Origin: Silene noctiflora
Lineage: Eukaryota > Streptophyta > Magnoliopsida > Caryophyllales > Caryophyllaceae
Assembly: GCA_009801015.1 (NCBI GenBank)
Contig: VHZZ01017567.1
Location: forward strand, 12,481 to 33,478
Direction of reading: 5' to 3'
DNA length: 20,998 nucleotides
The position numbers were made by a program, and so were the translations under genes. The notes under the pieces were generated by a model. The model saw only the letters and a program-made list of their open reading frames with translations, searched no databases and was not told the origin of the DNA. This document shows, in pieces, positions 1 through 10,658 of this stretch (positions are counted from its first letter, which is position 1; every line of letters starts with the position of its first letter).

Positions 1-78
1 TAATATTTTAGTGTTAGACATCACTATAAAATTGATACAAATTTCTTAAAAAATGTCATTTTTAAGAGTAAAAAGTAT

Positions 79-277
79 AGGATTTAAATTGTAAATGGGT
101 TTAACGGGCCGACCCACGGGTTTTTCTTATTGTCCATACCCGCCCAATTAGCTTGGTGGGTCGGGCTTGACCCGCCCCCTTAATTTTTCGGGTAAAAAAT
201 ATTTGTCCAAGCCCGCTAAAAAATCGGGCCGAGCAGGACGGGCCAAATTGGCGGGACGACCCATGAACAACTATACT
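79..277. repeat. GC-rich degenerate repeat, possibly hAT-like
   Basis: A GC-rich island of GGGCCGACCC/GGGTCGGGC-type words stands out in AT-rich flanks. Its right end, GACCCATGAACAACTATA, resembles the ends of non-autonomous hAT elements seen in plants. The left end is decayed and I find no clean target duplication, so both the borders and the family are tentative. Open frames crossing it have no recognisable protein. Confidence 0.35.
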
Positions 278-402
278 TTGCAAGTGATTGCTACATTCAT
301 AAGTATGGCCTATTACCAACATATGACCAAATTTCATTTTATAGTGATAAAAGTGGGCACGCGGTCTGTTGGGTTTGCACGTCTCAGTATGACCCATTGC
401 CT

Positions 403-464
403 ATTTTAGCATGACACATGATTGGCAAAGGCCCAATGCCATTTTAGCGCGACACATGATTGAC
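403..464. repeat. Short direct repeat, period 38 bp
   Basis: Two copies of ATTTTAGC followed by GACACATGATTG begin at 403 and 441. They lie in a GC-richer stretch (about 350-600) with words such as GGCCCAATGCC and CATGGGCTGCATGCC, probably a further decayed transposon. A second small repeat, TTGGTAYAGGTGAGTTTT, occurs at 621-638 and 672-689. No gene is seen in 1-1435. Confidence 0.45.
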
Positions 465-702
465 ACAGTACAACACGCCATGGGCTGCATGCCGTGCCAA
501 GGCCTTTTGTTTAGCAAAAATCACCATACGTAAGCCCAACACGATCGGATCCATTATGGCACGATCCACTGGCAGCATGGTTAGCTGGCCCATTAGGCAC
601 GCAACAAAACCAGAAAAAACTTGGTACAGGTGAGTTTTCAACCATCAAAAATTGGCTTTGCAAACTCTTCTTTGGTATAGGTGAGTTTTACATACTTGGG
701 TG

Positions 703-1153
703 TAGAGCTGGCAAGTCTGACTCGACCCGAACTCGAGTAAACCCAACCCGGTTCGAAAATATTGTGACCCGAAATCGACTCGACCCGACCCGATGATGAC
801 CCGTAACCCGACGTGTCCTGATTATCAGTGGTCTGAACCCGACCCGATACTGACCCGATTAAATTGATGACCCGACAATTATTAAGCTTTATTTTGATCA
901 AAATGAAAGTGATTTTGTATTTAGATTGATACGTTTGATTTAATAATGAAGTAATTAAACCAAATAATAGGTCAAAAACTAAATTTAATGGTAAAAAATT
1001 GTAGTAATGCGATTAAGTAACCGAACCCGATAATGACCCGACCCGACACATCATTTGACCCGAAATAACCCGACCTGATCCGAAAGAGTAGGCGGACCCG
1101 ATATGACCCAAATTCGACCAAACCCTACCCGATTGACCCGATTGCCACCTCTA
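703..1153. mobile_element. Non-autonomous hAT-type MITE with 8 bp target duplication
   Basis: The left end TAGAGCTGGCAA and right end TTGCCACCTCTA are inverted copies with one mismatch and match the TAGRGGTGGCAA-type termini common in plant hAT elements. The flanks CTTGGGTG (695-702) and CTTCGGTG (1154-1161) form an 8 bp target duplication, as expected for hAT, with one change since insertion. The interior of about 450 bp codes for nothing; it is built from degenerate ACCCGA/GACCCG repeats near both ends around an AT-rich core. It sits about 280 bp beyond the stop of F-box gene A. Mobilisation would need a transposase from elsewhere. Confidence 0.82.
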
Positions 1154-1435
1154 CTTCGGTGTACCGTGTATGCGCACCTGATTTGGACATCATTACTGCA
1201 TCCGTGGAAATTTTGTAATGAGAATGGTTTCCCATTCAAAAGATATATACATGACCCTGTGAAGTTCATTGTATGCTAACATGGCCAATAAAGCTAGCCA
1301 AGTTTTATGTGAAACCGTTTCACCGGAAGAAAAGTTCAAATGCTCATCAATGTACAGGAAGTAACATTTTTCATATAATTTATATTGTTATTAGTCTGCT
1401 CTAAAATGTGAATCTGTAGATACTGTCGTTGGTCG

Positions 1436-4400
1436 TCAGCTCCTCAACTCTGCAGTTGAATTGATGTCAACGGACTCATCAGGGCCATAGACACGACTCA
1501 GGATGCAGCATCCCGTGTCTCTATGTATATCAATATCAAAAACTCGACCAAGATTCCGCCCAACTGCTTGAACTTTATTAACACTGCAATTTTTCCCCAA
1601 AAACTCGTTTATTCATTGATATCATCAATAAGAACTTGTGCAAATCGTCTTTGCAAACACGTGAAAAAAACAATAACAAATCTGTACAGAATTATCATAT
1701 TCAAGAGCAGTCAGTAGCATAGAGAAATACTATTGATGGTTCTGGAGTTCTATGCAGGTATCAATATGTCGAGATGGGTATTGGTCATCTACTCATCTGT
1801 CAGACTCGGCTATTTAGAAAATACAGAGTCCATATTCTGGCTTAAAGTGAAGTACCTACGTGTCATACCCATGTTCGTGTGTCGAGCATTAGATACTGGT
1901 ATGCGACAATGCGAGGTAATAAAAAAGGCAGAGTAACATAAATGGCGGACCAGAAGTCTATATAGGTTCTTATCATACTCAAATGCCACAGTCAACAACA
2001 ACAACTCAACGTCTCAAGGGCTCCCGCAAGTTGCGAGGTAAGGCACGAGTCAACCATAGTCAACATGATGAGAAAACAGTACTAGTACAGTCGTACTTCA
2101 ACAGGATGAGAAATATTTCAACAAGATGAGAAAACAGGTGACAAAATGGTGAACCATCAAGTGGACAAATGCAAGGCCGGAGCCAACCATGAAGAAAATT
2201 CAGAAATCAAGAGGCTCACCAAATATAGTATAGACCATCCAGGAAATTTTTATGAACCTTTCCGAGCAGCTCTATTTTCAATATCCCTCCCATGCATAGA
2301 ACCGGCCTAGGTAGATGGAATCGCTGAACGACAGCTTCCTGTTTCACGAACAATTTATTCCATCACCTGAACAACCACCCTGGTGCCTAAAGGGTTTCCT
2401 CAAATTGCAAGGTAGGAGGAAGGTCGGAAGGACGAACACAGCCATCTATGTGTCAAATACACGTAAAGTTTATGTGGTCGTATGGTTCATTATCGATATT
2501 GCAATGCTTAAGTAATTTTATTTCACATGATTTCCAATTACCAATAAAAAAAAAAAACATGTTCTGTTGAATATAGGAAATTGAATTCATGTAGGAATTT
2601 CTACTTAGGGGGTAACTAATCAACTTTCCTCTACTTTGATGGAATTCGAGTTACTAGGGAATTCTAACTCGTGTATTTGTGAGGGCAACCAAAAGTTGCC
2701 TACTTGTGAATGAGACATAAAGAAGATGTGTTGAAAATCGCATCAAACGTATGACTCACGTGGCAGCCGGCAGGCTCCATATCTTCTCATGAAATATTAC
2801 CCCTGAAATAAAAATTTGATGGAGCAATTGCTCATTTTAATTGTTTTGTGTTGACCAGAAGTATTCCTTCACGATAGTTGGAGCAATGGAGCAATCTCCT
2901 TTTAGGGTAATGGAAGCAAGTTAACGGTAGCCCTCTCACAATTTTTTTTTTTTTTTTCATTCACAAGAGTCAAAAACAATTGCTTAATATATAATCATGG
3001 GAAGTATATTTCTAGTTCTTAAGACCTAAAAACAGTCACTAATGCAGGAAATAAAGAGAATCAAATAGCTCACCTGAGCCATTGGAAACTCGGGTGAAGT
3101 ATAGGTCCACATGAACATGTTCTCATTATAATGTACAGGAGCTAAGTGAGAATGAATCTCGATTTTATGAGGAGATCTTCGATGACCCATGGAAAAACGA
3201 ACAGCCTCCGCAGAATAAATCGGACGCCCAGGCTCCCAAAAAGCTGATAAAAGATTTACACACGCACACACATGAGCAACAGCTATAAGTTTATAACAAG
3301 CAGATGTCCATGACTGTAATCGTATGAATTCTAACCTCGAAGGGGTTGCACATGAATCTCTGATATAAGGCACAAATCAGCAATCAGACCATAAACTAAG
3401 GTCTCAGGAATGGCGGGATCACTAGTCCCTTTACTAGACCAATAAGCTGGTAATCCTATTAAGTTATAATCTTCCTCCAGGGTATTGTGTACTACTTCAT
3501 CTGGAAATCTGTCAGTGGAGGACGCACATAAAGCTTCTGTAATCTGATAATCGGATGGAAATGACATAAGACCACACAACAAAAGGGAAAAAACCCTATG
3601 GTCACTCTCACGACACCCAGGGACCTCATGCGTGCTGATAGCAACCCTTTTTAAGCTTGTCACTCGAATCAACGACATCGATAATTTTAGATACGTCTGG
3701 ACACAGCTTAAGACAGAGCTGCTTGCATAGTCCATTTTCAATCACTTCAGAAACACCAAGAAACATATTTGCTGTTTGTTAAGAATGTACAGTATATCTC
3801 AAGATGGTTTTTTTTTACTCGAATTGCGTGCATATACTGTTAGCCAAACTATTCAGCATACACCGAACATTGTAAAAATGATAACACAAATACAATTACT
3901 CCCTCCGTCCCGGTCATTTGTTGTCCTTTAGTTTTGGCACAAAGACCAAGGAAAGAGGAGAGAGCCAATTATAAGATGACAAATGGGCTAAATTAAATGT
4001 GAAATATCAAATTACTCATCAAATGCAATACTAAAATAGAAAGGACAACAAATCATTGACACACTCCAAAATAGAAAAGGATAACAAATGACCGGGACGG
4101 AGGGAGTAGTATTTATAGATTAAAAGTGACAGTTTTTACATGGTACATCCACATATTTAGAGATATTCCAACTAAGTGTGCTTAGATTAATACTTCAGGT
4201 CGGGAACTCAATTCAGTAATCAAATCAAAAGACAAAAATTATTTACAGGACAAAATCAAGCCGAAATATTCTGGATTTCTGATCACAATCACAAATAGTT
4301 TCATCCTAAGACAAAGATTTTGAAACAAATTATTTGGCATACAAACCAGTATGACTACCAGGACAGTCAATTGATGTTCGCAATTCATTTAAATTCAGTT

Positions 4401-4885
4401 TGCCCTGACACTTTTACTTAGGACACTGATCATCAATGGAGCTAGAAATGAACCAAGTTACGCACGATTCCAAAGTTTGCAGATGTCTGAACAATGTCTA
4501 CTCCAGATATCATATTACCAGCAGATGTCTGAACAATGTAAAATCAAAGTAATGCACCTAAGCATTAGCAAATAAGAATCATAAATCAAACAAAATCCAA
4601 CACACATAAACTACTCCCTCCGTCTCAATCATTTGTTTACCGTTGATTAAAATACCCGTCACAAAGAATTAAACAACTGATTAAGACAGAGAGAATATAA
4701 AGGAACATCAAACACTCACCTAAACAATCAAAACTACCAAAAAATCAACAGAATTTACCAAATCGACGCCACGATTTAGAAACACTACTAATTCTAGCTA
4801 GATCACAAGGATCCTCCAAACAGGTTAAGATCTTAATAGACATATCCTTCTCAAGCATCTCCACAAAATCACATGGCTGCTCCAT
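1436..4885 (-). CDS. F-box protein, At4g00755-like (gene A), frame broken in exon 2
   Basis: Five coding exons on the minus strand: 4885-4759, 3744-3336, 3243-3074, 2338-2220 and 1583-1436, all with GT-AG introns. Exon 1 encodes an N-terminal F-box (DFVEMLEKDMSIKIL, ending VSKSWRRF), the part that binds SKP1 in SCF ubiquitin ligases. Later exons carry the family's C-terminal motifs: CASSTDRFPDE, YWSSKGTSDPAIPETLVY, PIYSAEAVRF, WTYTSPEFPMAQ, PVLCMGGILKIELLG and DGLYYICVNKVQAVG. These resemble a discoidin-like beta-sandwich, presumably for substrate binding (inference). Between about 3660 and 3600 the homology moves to another frame: exon 2 is 8 nt shorter than in gene B, and summed exon length (973 nt) is not a multiple of three. 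Read straight through, the product stops at 3628-3626 after 81 residues. It could be a pseudogene, a sequence error, or a source of an F-box-only peptide. The rest of the exons and all splice sites are clean, so decay, if real, is recent. Confidence 0.85.
2540..2985. other. Intron 3 of gene A, no gene seen
   Basis: This is part of the 735 bp intron between exons 3 and 4 of gene A (3073-2339). It holds an A-tract near 2547 and a T-tract near 2943. The T-tract is followed by CATTCACAAGAGTCAAAAAC, which resembles part of the SINE at 20560-20724, but too little remains to call a SINE. Nothing coding is recognised. Confidence 0.4.
3899..4106. mobile_element. Stowaway-type MITE in intron 1 of gene A
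   Basis: The ends CTCCCTCCGTCCCGGTCATT and its inverted copy form 31 bp terminal inverted repeats with one mismatch, flanked by TA on both sides (3897-3898 and 4107-4108). CTCCCTCCGTCCC ends plus a TA target duplication are diagnostic of Stowaway (Tc1/mariner) MITEs. It is 208 bp, AT-rich inside and non-coding. The near-identical ends suggest it is the youngest Stowaway copy in the window. Gene B lacks it at the equivalent place, so it inserted after the A/B duplication. Confidence 0.92.
4614..4695. mobile_element. Short degenerate Stowaway MITE
   Basis: The left end CTCCCTCCGTCTCAATCATT follows TA (4612-4613). A diverged inverted right end, AAGACAGAGAGAA, is followed by TA (4696-4697). At about 82 bp it is probably internally deleted. 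It lies in intron 1 of gene A, downstream of exon 1. Its interior GATTAAAATACCCGTCACAAAG recurs in altered form at 16031-16115, so the two belong to one subfamily. Confidence 0.7.
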
Positions 4886-4950
4886 TATCAGTAATAATCA
4901 CCTACATTAACAAAAAGGTCAATGAAGCGGTGAAACCAAAGGAAAAAGTA

Positions 4951-5002
4951 TTATCTTTCCGTCTCAATCATTTATTTACTTTTTAATCACAGGTAAATGG
5001 AG
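4951..5002. mobile_element. Stowaway MITE remnant in the leader intron of gene A
   Basis: TTATCTTTCCGTCTCAATCATTT with a right end GTAAATGGAG, both next to TA, looks like a strongly shortened and decayed Stowaway copy of 52 bp. It lies inside the proposed 5'UTR intron of gene A. The ends are diverged, so the call rests mainly on similarity to the neighbouring element at 4614. Confidence 0.5.
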
Positions 5003-5184
5003 TATTTAAAAATTGAATTGGAACCCAGAAAACCCATTTAAAAGAAAAACAGGAAAGTCCAATTTTTATCAATTTTCAGGTAAAATTAAGCAGAAATATT
5101 ATGATAGTGTTCAAAAAAAGTTAAATCAAGTGAAAGATTGAAACTTTACCTTGGTACAGGGAAGGTGAAGGGCTGAAGAAAATC

Positions 5185-5261
5185 CAGAATTTACAGTATT
5201 ATGAAAATGACAAGGCTTAGTGGGAGAATCTACAGAATTTACAGTATTATGAAAATGACAA
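5185..5261. repeat. 29 bp direct repeat upstream of gene A
   Basis: CAGAATTTACAGTATTATGA and the following nine bases occur identically at 5185-5213 and 5233-5261, spaced 48 bp start to start. The copies lie just upstream of the proposed leader exon end of gene A and may be within its 5'UTR or promoter. Their identity points to a recent local duplication. Confidence 0.75.
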
Positions 5262-5640
5262 AGAAAAAAGAAAAAAAAAAAAAGACTGAAGACTCTACGG
5301 AGTATTTGTTTAAGAGTTGTTATTGGTCAATCCGTCGTCAACTTAAAACGGTTAAAATAACATAAATAAATAAAAATATAATGTCTAGATATTAGTAAAA
5401 AAAATTGTCCGGTTTTAATTTTAAGACCAATATAATCGTCTTAAGAAAGATTAATAAGTCATTTTAAGTAGTCTTAACTCGATGAGAAGGAAATACAAAT
5501 ACTCGTGAGAAAACGGTCTAGTCTAGCCCGACTTACCCATAAGATGAGCTGATTTATTACCTGAGTTTTGGGAACCGATCCTAGACAGACAAGACTAGCC
5601 CGACCCTAACTTGACCCGAACAGTTATAGTTTTTGTAGAA

Positions 5641-5846
5641 CAGTTTTCTCCGTTAGCAATCCAACGGAAACGGAATAATACCATCTTATTTTCCGGCATT
5701 AAAAGAAAATATTAACTTCACGATCAGTTTTCTCCGTTAACAAATCCAACGGAAACGGAATGATACCATATTGTCTTCCCGGCATGGAAAGAAAATATCA
5801 AATTCACGATAAGTTTTCTCCGTTAACAATCCAACGGAAACGGAAT
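5641..5846. repeat. Minisatellite, 84-86 bp unit, about 2.4 copies
   Basis: Units start at 5641, 5725 and 5811. Each begins AGTTTTCTCCGTTARCAA and carries CCAACGGAAACGGAAT; the third is cut off near 5846. Each unit contains TCCGTT and AACGGA as a small inverted repeat with about 8 bases between them. The array ends about 115 bp beyond the stop of F-box gene B, between it and the upstream side of gene A. The stretch 5280-5640 before it is AT-rich and holds no recognisable gene. Confidence 0.85.
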
Positions 5847-5916
5847 TCAAAGACTGAACAACAAACTTATAGTTTTTGTTGTTTCAAATAATAAAGATAC
5901 ATAATAGTTTAAAGTT

Positions 5917-5923
5917 CATTTAT
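5917..5923 (-). terminator. Candidate polyadenylation signal of gene B
   Basis: On the minus strand CAATAAA lies about 37 bases after the TAA stop of F-box gene B (5960). Position and sequence suit a plant near-upstream element, but such AT-rich words also occur by chance here. Confidence 0.4.
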
Positions 5924-5959
5924 TGATTATAAATAGTTTAGAGGGTAATAATAGTAATG

Positions 5960-8695
5960 TTACGGCGAACATTGGCAAAATTCTTCTTCAGCTATTCTAG
6001 TAGCATAATGATGTCCCCAGTTACATTTCAGGATGCAATTTCCAGTTTCGTCAACTACGTCAACATCAAACATTCCGGGGACATACTGCCCGATTGCTTC
6101 AACATCATCCACACTGCGGTTTTTCACACAAAAAAGCGATGCAAAAGTGTGTTAGAATCGAACAAACCCTTGAAAATAGAGGAGAAAGTTTATAGCGAAG
6201 ATGGGATTAGTAGTAATCGTCAACAACTTGTTTATTACGAAAAGTTGAACAGTTTCTCGGTCATTTAGTACAGGTAAAGAAACCAACCTCGGCCTGCTAA
6301 TAACACTGAACTGCAAATTTGAACATAATGCTAGAACATTAACTTAGCAGGCCGACAATGATCCTTAACAAAAATTCCGTCATGAATTGCATCAATTGAT
6401 TGTTGCTTTACAATAACAGAAGATAATTTCGCTTTATTCCATCATATTGGAAAACCAATTACCAAAAAAAATGAAAATAATTCAGTTCTTAAGAACGATG
6501 AGAAAACAGAAACATTAAAAAAAGTAATTACAAAAATCTTTTCTTCTTTTTAAATCATTTTTCAGAAATATGAATTGATTTTTGGTACGTTCCGCCATTC
6601 CAACAAAATGCACACATGCAAGTTACGAGAGAACGAAATGAAAACCACAAAAGGCTTAAAAAATATAGACTGACCTCACATAGTATAAACCATCATAGCT
6701 ATTTTTCTGAGTCCTTCCCAGGAGCTCCATTTTGATAATTCCTCCAATGCAAAAGATCGGCCTGGGTAAGCGAAACTTCTGAATATCAAGTTCCTGTTAC
6801 ACGGCCAAATTGTTTCATCACTTAAACAACATTGTCGAACCTGCTCACTAACGTAAATGAGAAGGGCAGAGTTCTGAAAAGCAGCAGTTACGTCTGCTCA
6901 TAATAATGTCGATCAAAATCAACGCATCACATTAAACGGCCTTCAATCTTCATTAGGACAAAAATGACTACTATGCACAATTTACGCTCAGCTTTTAAAA
7001 CCAGAAAACAGTCACTAACACGAAAGTTGAAGAAAGGGTGTAAGACAGTTAGACAGCTGACCTGATTCATTGTAAATTCAGGTGAAGTATACGTCCATAT
7101 AAACATGTCGTCTTCATAATATTGGGAGCGAGAAGTGTTCTCCTTTTTAAAAGGAGATCGACATCCAAAGCTAAAGCGAACAGCCTTTGCAAAATAAGTA
7201 GGGAAGTCGGGCTCAGAAGTCGCTGTAAGATTGACAAACTTATAAGCTGCTATAAGATTAAGATACCATGTACAACTACTATTCCATTTATATTGTTCCT
7301 ATATATGGTCGAACATAGTCGGCTTTGATATCGTATAACCATTGGACAAGTTAGGCATCATTTTAGGCCTAAGAATACTGACCTTCAAATGGTTCCACAT
7401 GAATCTCTTTGATAATGCACAGGTTACAAATCGTCTTATAGACTACAGTCTCCGGAATGTTAGAATCACGGGTTCCTGTACTTGACCAAAATGTTGGATT
7501 TTCAACATCTATCGAGGAATAGTCATAATCATCCTCTGAGAAATACGGTTCATCTGGAACTCTGCCATAGCTGGATGCACATATTCGTTCTTCAATCTGA
7601 CCACCTGATAGATACGCATCGAGATAAATACTTAATTGGGAAAAGACTCTATGGTTCCTCTCAAGAACCTCATCGATCTTAAGCGAATCACTTTGACAAA
7701 CCCTTTCAGGTTTATCAAGCACCTCAACAACGTCGATAATTTTAGATGCCTCCGGACACAAGTTGAGACAAAATTGCTTGCACAGCCCATTTTCAATCAC
7801 TGCATAAACACAATACACAAATATATTGTCTGTTAAACTCCTTGATTTCAAGAGAATGTCTCGGTTTCCTATCTCAAATTATATGCAAATAACTACAATA
7901 ATGTAAGCCTTAGTAGGTCAGAGGCGAAGAACTCGATAACAGAAGTTATTCATAAAAGCAGAATCATGATGAAGTGTTCTGATTATGAAGAATCTTCATT
8001 CAAAGACAAAGATCTTGCATAAAAGTCTTAGAGGCTTAGATATGCAAAATTCAACAACCGTGTAACCCTAGAAATCGGAATTAGCGTAAATATAAGGTAT
8101 CATGTTGATCAAGGAATAACTCTTATGCTACATTGATCTATACAGACTATAAATGACTCGATATAACTCAAATGATTCCATACTTCCGATTCTTAGCATC
8201 AGAGACATATAGGAAAATCTTTAACGAAGCTTGACATGAACTAATTAAAATCCTTCTCAGCCTAATCAAGTTATGCATGAATCCATGCCTCCAGATTTAC
8301 CGTTACCTTAACGGCTTAACGGTAATCTAATCCAAATACAACAAGCTCAGCATTACTATTCTACTTCTGCAGTTCTGCATTTTAATGTGTTAAACAATAT
8401 TGCACCTAGATTATTAGTAAATGTGAATCTAGGCAAACCATTGTGAAGTCATCATCTCTTTAACAAACTGAAATCTGAAAACGCTAATAAAATCGAATAA
8501 AAACCAATACACACGTAAAACGCTGAAAGAAACACACAAAACTACATTAGAAATACAGCAGAACTTACCAAATCGACGCCACAATTTTGAGACAACACAG
8601 AGTTCATTAACATTGTCAGGATCATACATAGACATGAAGATCTTCATGGACAACTCCTTAGGAAGCCTCTCAACAAAATCATATGAGCACACCAT
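5960..8695 (-). CDS. F-box protein, At4g00755-like (gene B), intact
   Basis: Five minus-strand exons (8695-8569, 7799-7383, 7222-7062, 6793-6675, 6113-5960) join in frame to 978 nt, 325 residues, near the family's usual 350-380. All introns are GT-AG and the phases match gene A exon for exon. Residues about 5-45 form an F-box (FVERLPKELSMKIF, VSKLWRRF), expected to dock on SKP1 in an SCF ligase. VIENGLCKQFCLNLCPEASK follows, then an acidic stretch SEDDYDYSS near 130. The C-terminal half has WSSTG (147-151), NIPETVVYK, AVRFSFG, WTYTSPEF (224-231), CIGGIIKMELLG and DGLYYVSVDDVEAIG, a pattern like a galactose-binding/discoidin-type sandwich (my inference). The substrate is unknown. ATG 8695-8693 is chosen because it opens the F-box, lies 14 bases after a leader-intron acceptor, and aligns with the start of gene A. 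The protein has diverged substantially from gene A. Confidence 0.92.
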
Positions 8696-8707
8696 TTCGA
8701 AGAATTG

Positions 8708-9404
8708 CCTACATAAACAACACAGTAAACTCAAGGAGTTCAAAGGGATCAATGAAATAATTAACTATAAACACCAAAACAATAATGCACAAACCAAAAA
8801 AAAAAAAAGAAAAAGAAAACAACATTTAGTCTCATGTAACGCGGTTTTACACAAAATTTGTGCAAAACATTTACAACCATCAAGAAATCGTGATCCATAT
8901 TAGTGAAAAACTAGTTACAAAACTAGACGATTTACAAATTTTTTGTGCAAGGCCGCCTTAGACAAGTATAAATAAAATCAACACAACATTTTATTTTGTG
9001 TATAGATCTCTTAATTGCATGCATCCTGATTTAATGAAGGGATACAGATTTACAGACACAGTTTACAACTCTTTTTGTGTATACATCTTGTCTCCGCTAA
9101 CATTTTTTGTGCAAAACCGCCTTACACAAGTATTAATCAAATCAAAACAACATTTCATTTTGTGTATACATCTCTGATCTCTTACTTGCATGAAACCCTG
9201 ATTCAATGTAGGGTTACAAACACACATGAATCATTGTACATCCCATTTTCACTAATTACTTCGAAATTCGACACATTAACCAAAAACCCACCAAATCAAA
9301 TCACTAAAAATCAAATCTTTATCTAAAAAACCATAAATTTAAGCAAAATTAACATGCAAAACTCTTGCAGAAGTAAAAATTCACAAAAAGATAGAGATTT
9401 TACT
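8708..9404 (-). promoter_or_regulatory. Leader intron of gene B
   Basis: Minus-strand acceptor TTTATGTAG|GCAATTC (exon resumes at 8708) and donor GTCAAA|GTAAAAT (exon ends at 9404) define a likely 695 bp 5'UTR intron. The equivalent acceptor occurs in gene A and in the decayed copy near 19540, so the leader intron is ancestral to the array. Long first introns in plant leaders often raise expression; that role here is inference. The upstream leader exon should start near 9540-9560. Confidence 0.55.
8938..9230. repeat. Imperfect tandem duplication, period about 166 bp
   Basis: TTTTTGTGCAAGGCCGCCTT (about 8938) and TTTTTGTGCAAAACCGCCTT (about 9103) each start a matching run: ACAAGTAT..AATC, CAACATTT.ATTTTGTGTATA, CATCTC or GATCTC, and a TGCATG/CCTGATT segment. 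The block lies in the leader intron of gene B. The GTGCAA..CCGCCTTACACAAGT ends recall the GTGTAAGACGGT-type repeat at 20263, so the duplicated unit may include a small MITE. Confidence 0.6.
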
Positions 9405-9539
9405 TTGACAAAGGGAAGATGGAGGCTGCTGATAAACAATGCACACACAAAAATCACACAATTATAAACAATTAAAAACCTAAACTTATGTACATAAAAT
9501 AAAAAGTACATAAATGGAAGAAAATTACCCATGTCTTTA

Positions 9540-9834
9540 TCAGGAATATGACAAACAAGATCAAACTTTCGTCCCCCATTTCACTCATTTTGAACCGTTT
9601 TTCAAAATTCTCCTCACATAAACTACGAAACGAGTAATTGCCTAATCGGGCATAATTGATTGAAACGGAGGGAGTATTTAGGAGAAAAAGTATTGAAGTT
9701 GAGACAATTGGAACCCATTTGGGATATGATCATCTGTAGAGCAGTGAGTTACTCAAATTAAGCAAACTTTTTTAAGTACCAAAGAAGTGTTGGCGCTCTT
9801 TATGAACGTAAACTATGAAACTTGCCATTAAATT

Positions 9835-9865
<31 letters not shown>

Positions 9866-10658
9866 TTACCTCTGTAAATATACTCAAATTTATTTAAGGC
9901 GATTTTACACTAACTTTATTATACAATTTCTCGCTAATTGGGTTAAAGTAGTTCTCAAGTTTTTTTATGTAATTATTTTGATAAATAAAACACGATTTTG
10001 CAATAGTTATTTATAAGAGACATTTTGTTAAATATTATTTCGGTTATTTACTTAACTTATTTTTCAATGCTTTTATCTCCCCGCATTCAATGTTTTCGTT
10101 ACCTTTTCTCATTGAGTTCGTATCAATCCATTTCTTTCTACGAAATGGAGAGAATCCTTGCTCCAAAATTCATCGCGATTGCCTTATTTAGTTTTGCAGG
10201 TTATGGAGATTGAAGCTGCTTGAAGTTAACATTCCTCAACCTCTTTTTCATTGTCAATGATGATCCAATGAAATTATTAGTTCGGATGCTATTCGATACA
10301 ATGGTTCGATAATCTTTTGGTCGTTAATGAAGTCGGAGATGAACAATTATTAGCTCGATGCTCTCCGGTCCAATGAATATTTGCTTGAAAACAATGCAAA
10401 TATACAGAGAAATATGAGAGCTTCATTCAAACATTTGTTCAACAAGAGCAAGTATCATTGGAAAAGGCGCAACGAATACCAAAGTACAACTGAAATTGTT
10501 CATTATTTGAATGAAATGAAAATGCAATAAAACAACTTAGGAAACGGAAAAACATTTAAAAGTTCTGCGGTTCAAGAAAATGATGTAAAACAACTAAAGG
10601 AAACACAATAAAGGGAAAGTTTCTCTGGTATAAGAGCTATTGATCTTCTCCATCCTTA
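9540..10658. other. Intergenic spacer between gene B and the Ariadne gene
   Basis: No gene is recognised. It holds a truncated Stowaway right end (GAAACGGAGGGAGTA near 9671-9685), an A-tract at about 9840-9864, and an imperfect direct repeat: AATTATTAGTTCGGATGCT near 10272 and AATTATTAGCTCGATGCT near 10343. The right 200 bases should contain the 3'UTR of the Ariadne gene. The open frame near 10025-10213 shows no family motif and is likely chance. Confidence 0.5.

Larger units (their letters stand above)
4901..5270 (-). promoter_or_regulatory. Gene A 5'UTR with leader intron and upstream region
   Basis: A donor CCAAG|GTAAAG at 5150/5149 and an acceptor TGTAG|GTGATT at 4902/4901 define a likely 248 bp intron in the leader, 16 bases before the ATG at 4885. 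Gene B has the same arrangement, which supports it. The transcription start is not visible; it should lie upstream of 5150. The right border given is only an estimate. The intron contains a Stowaway remnant. Confidence 0.5.

Noticed and set aside
2940-2985. T-tract followed by CATTCACAAGAGTCAAAAAC as a second SINE
   Set aside because: Only about 20 bases resemble the SINE at 20560 and there is no target duplication or Pol III box.
7122-7328. Plus-strand open frame in the gene B region
   Set aside because: It is antisense to exon 3 of gene B and has no motif of its own.
10025-10213. Plus-strand frame of 62 residues with hydrophobic segments
   Set aside because: Hydrophobic, T-rich translation of AT-rich spacer; no homologue recognised and no splice or promoter context.
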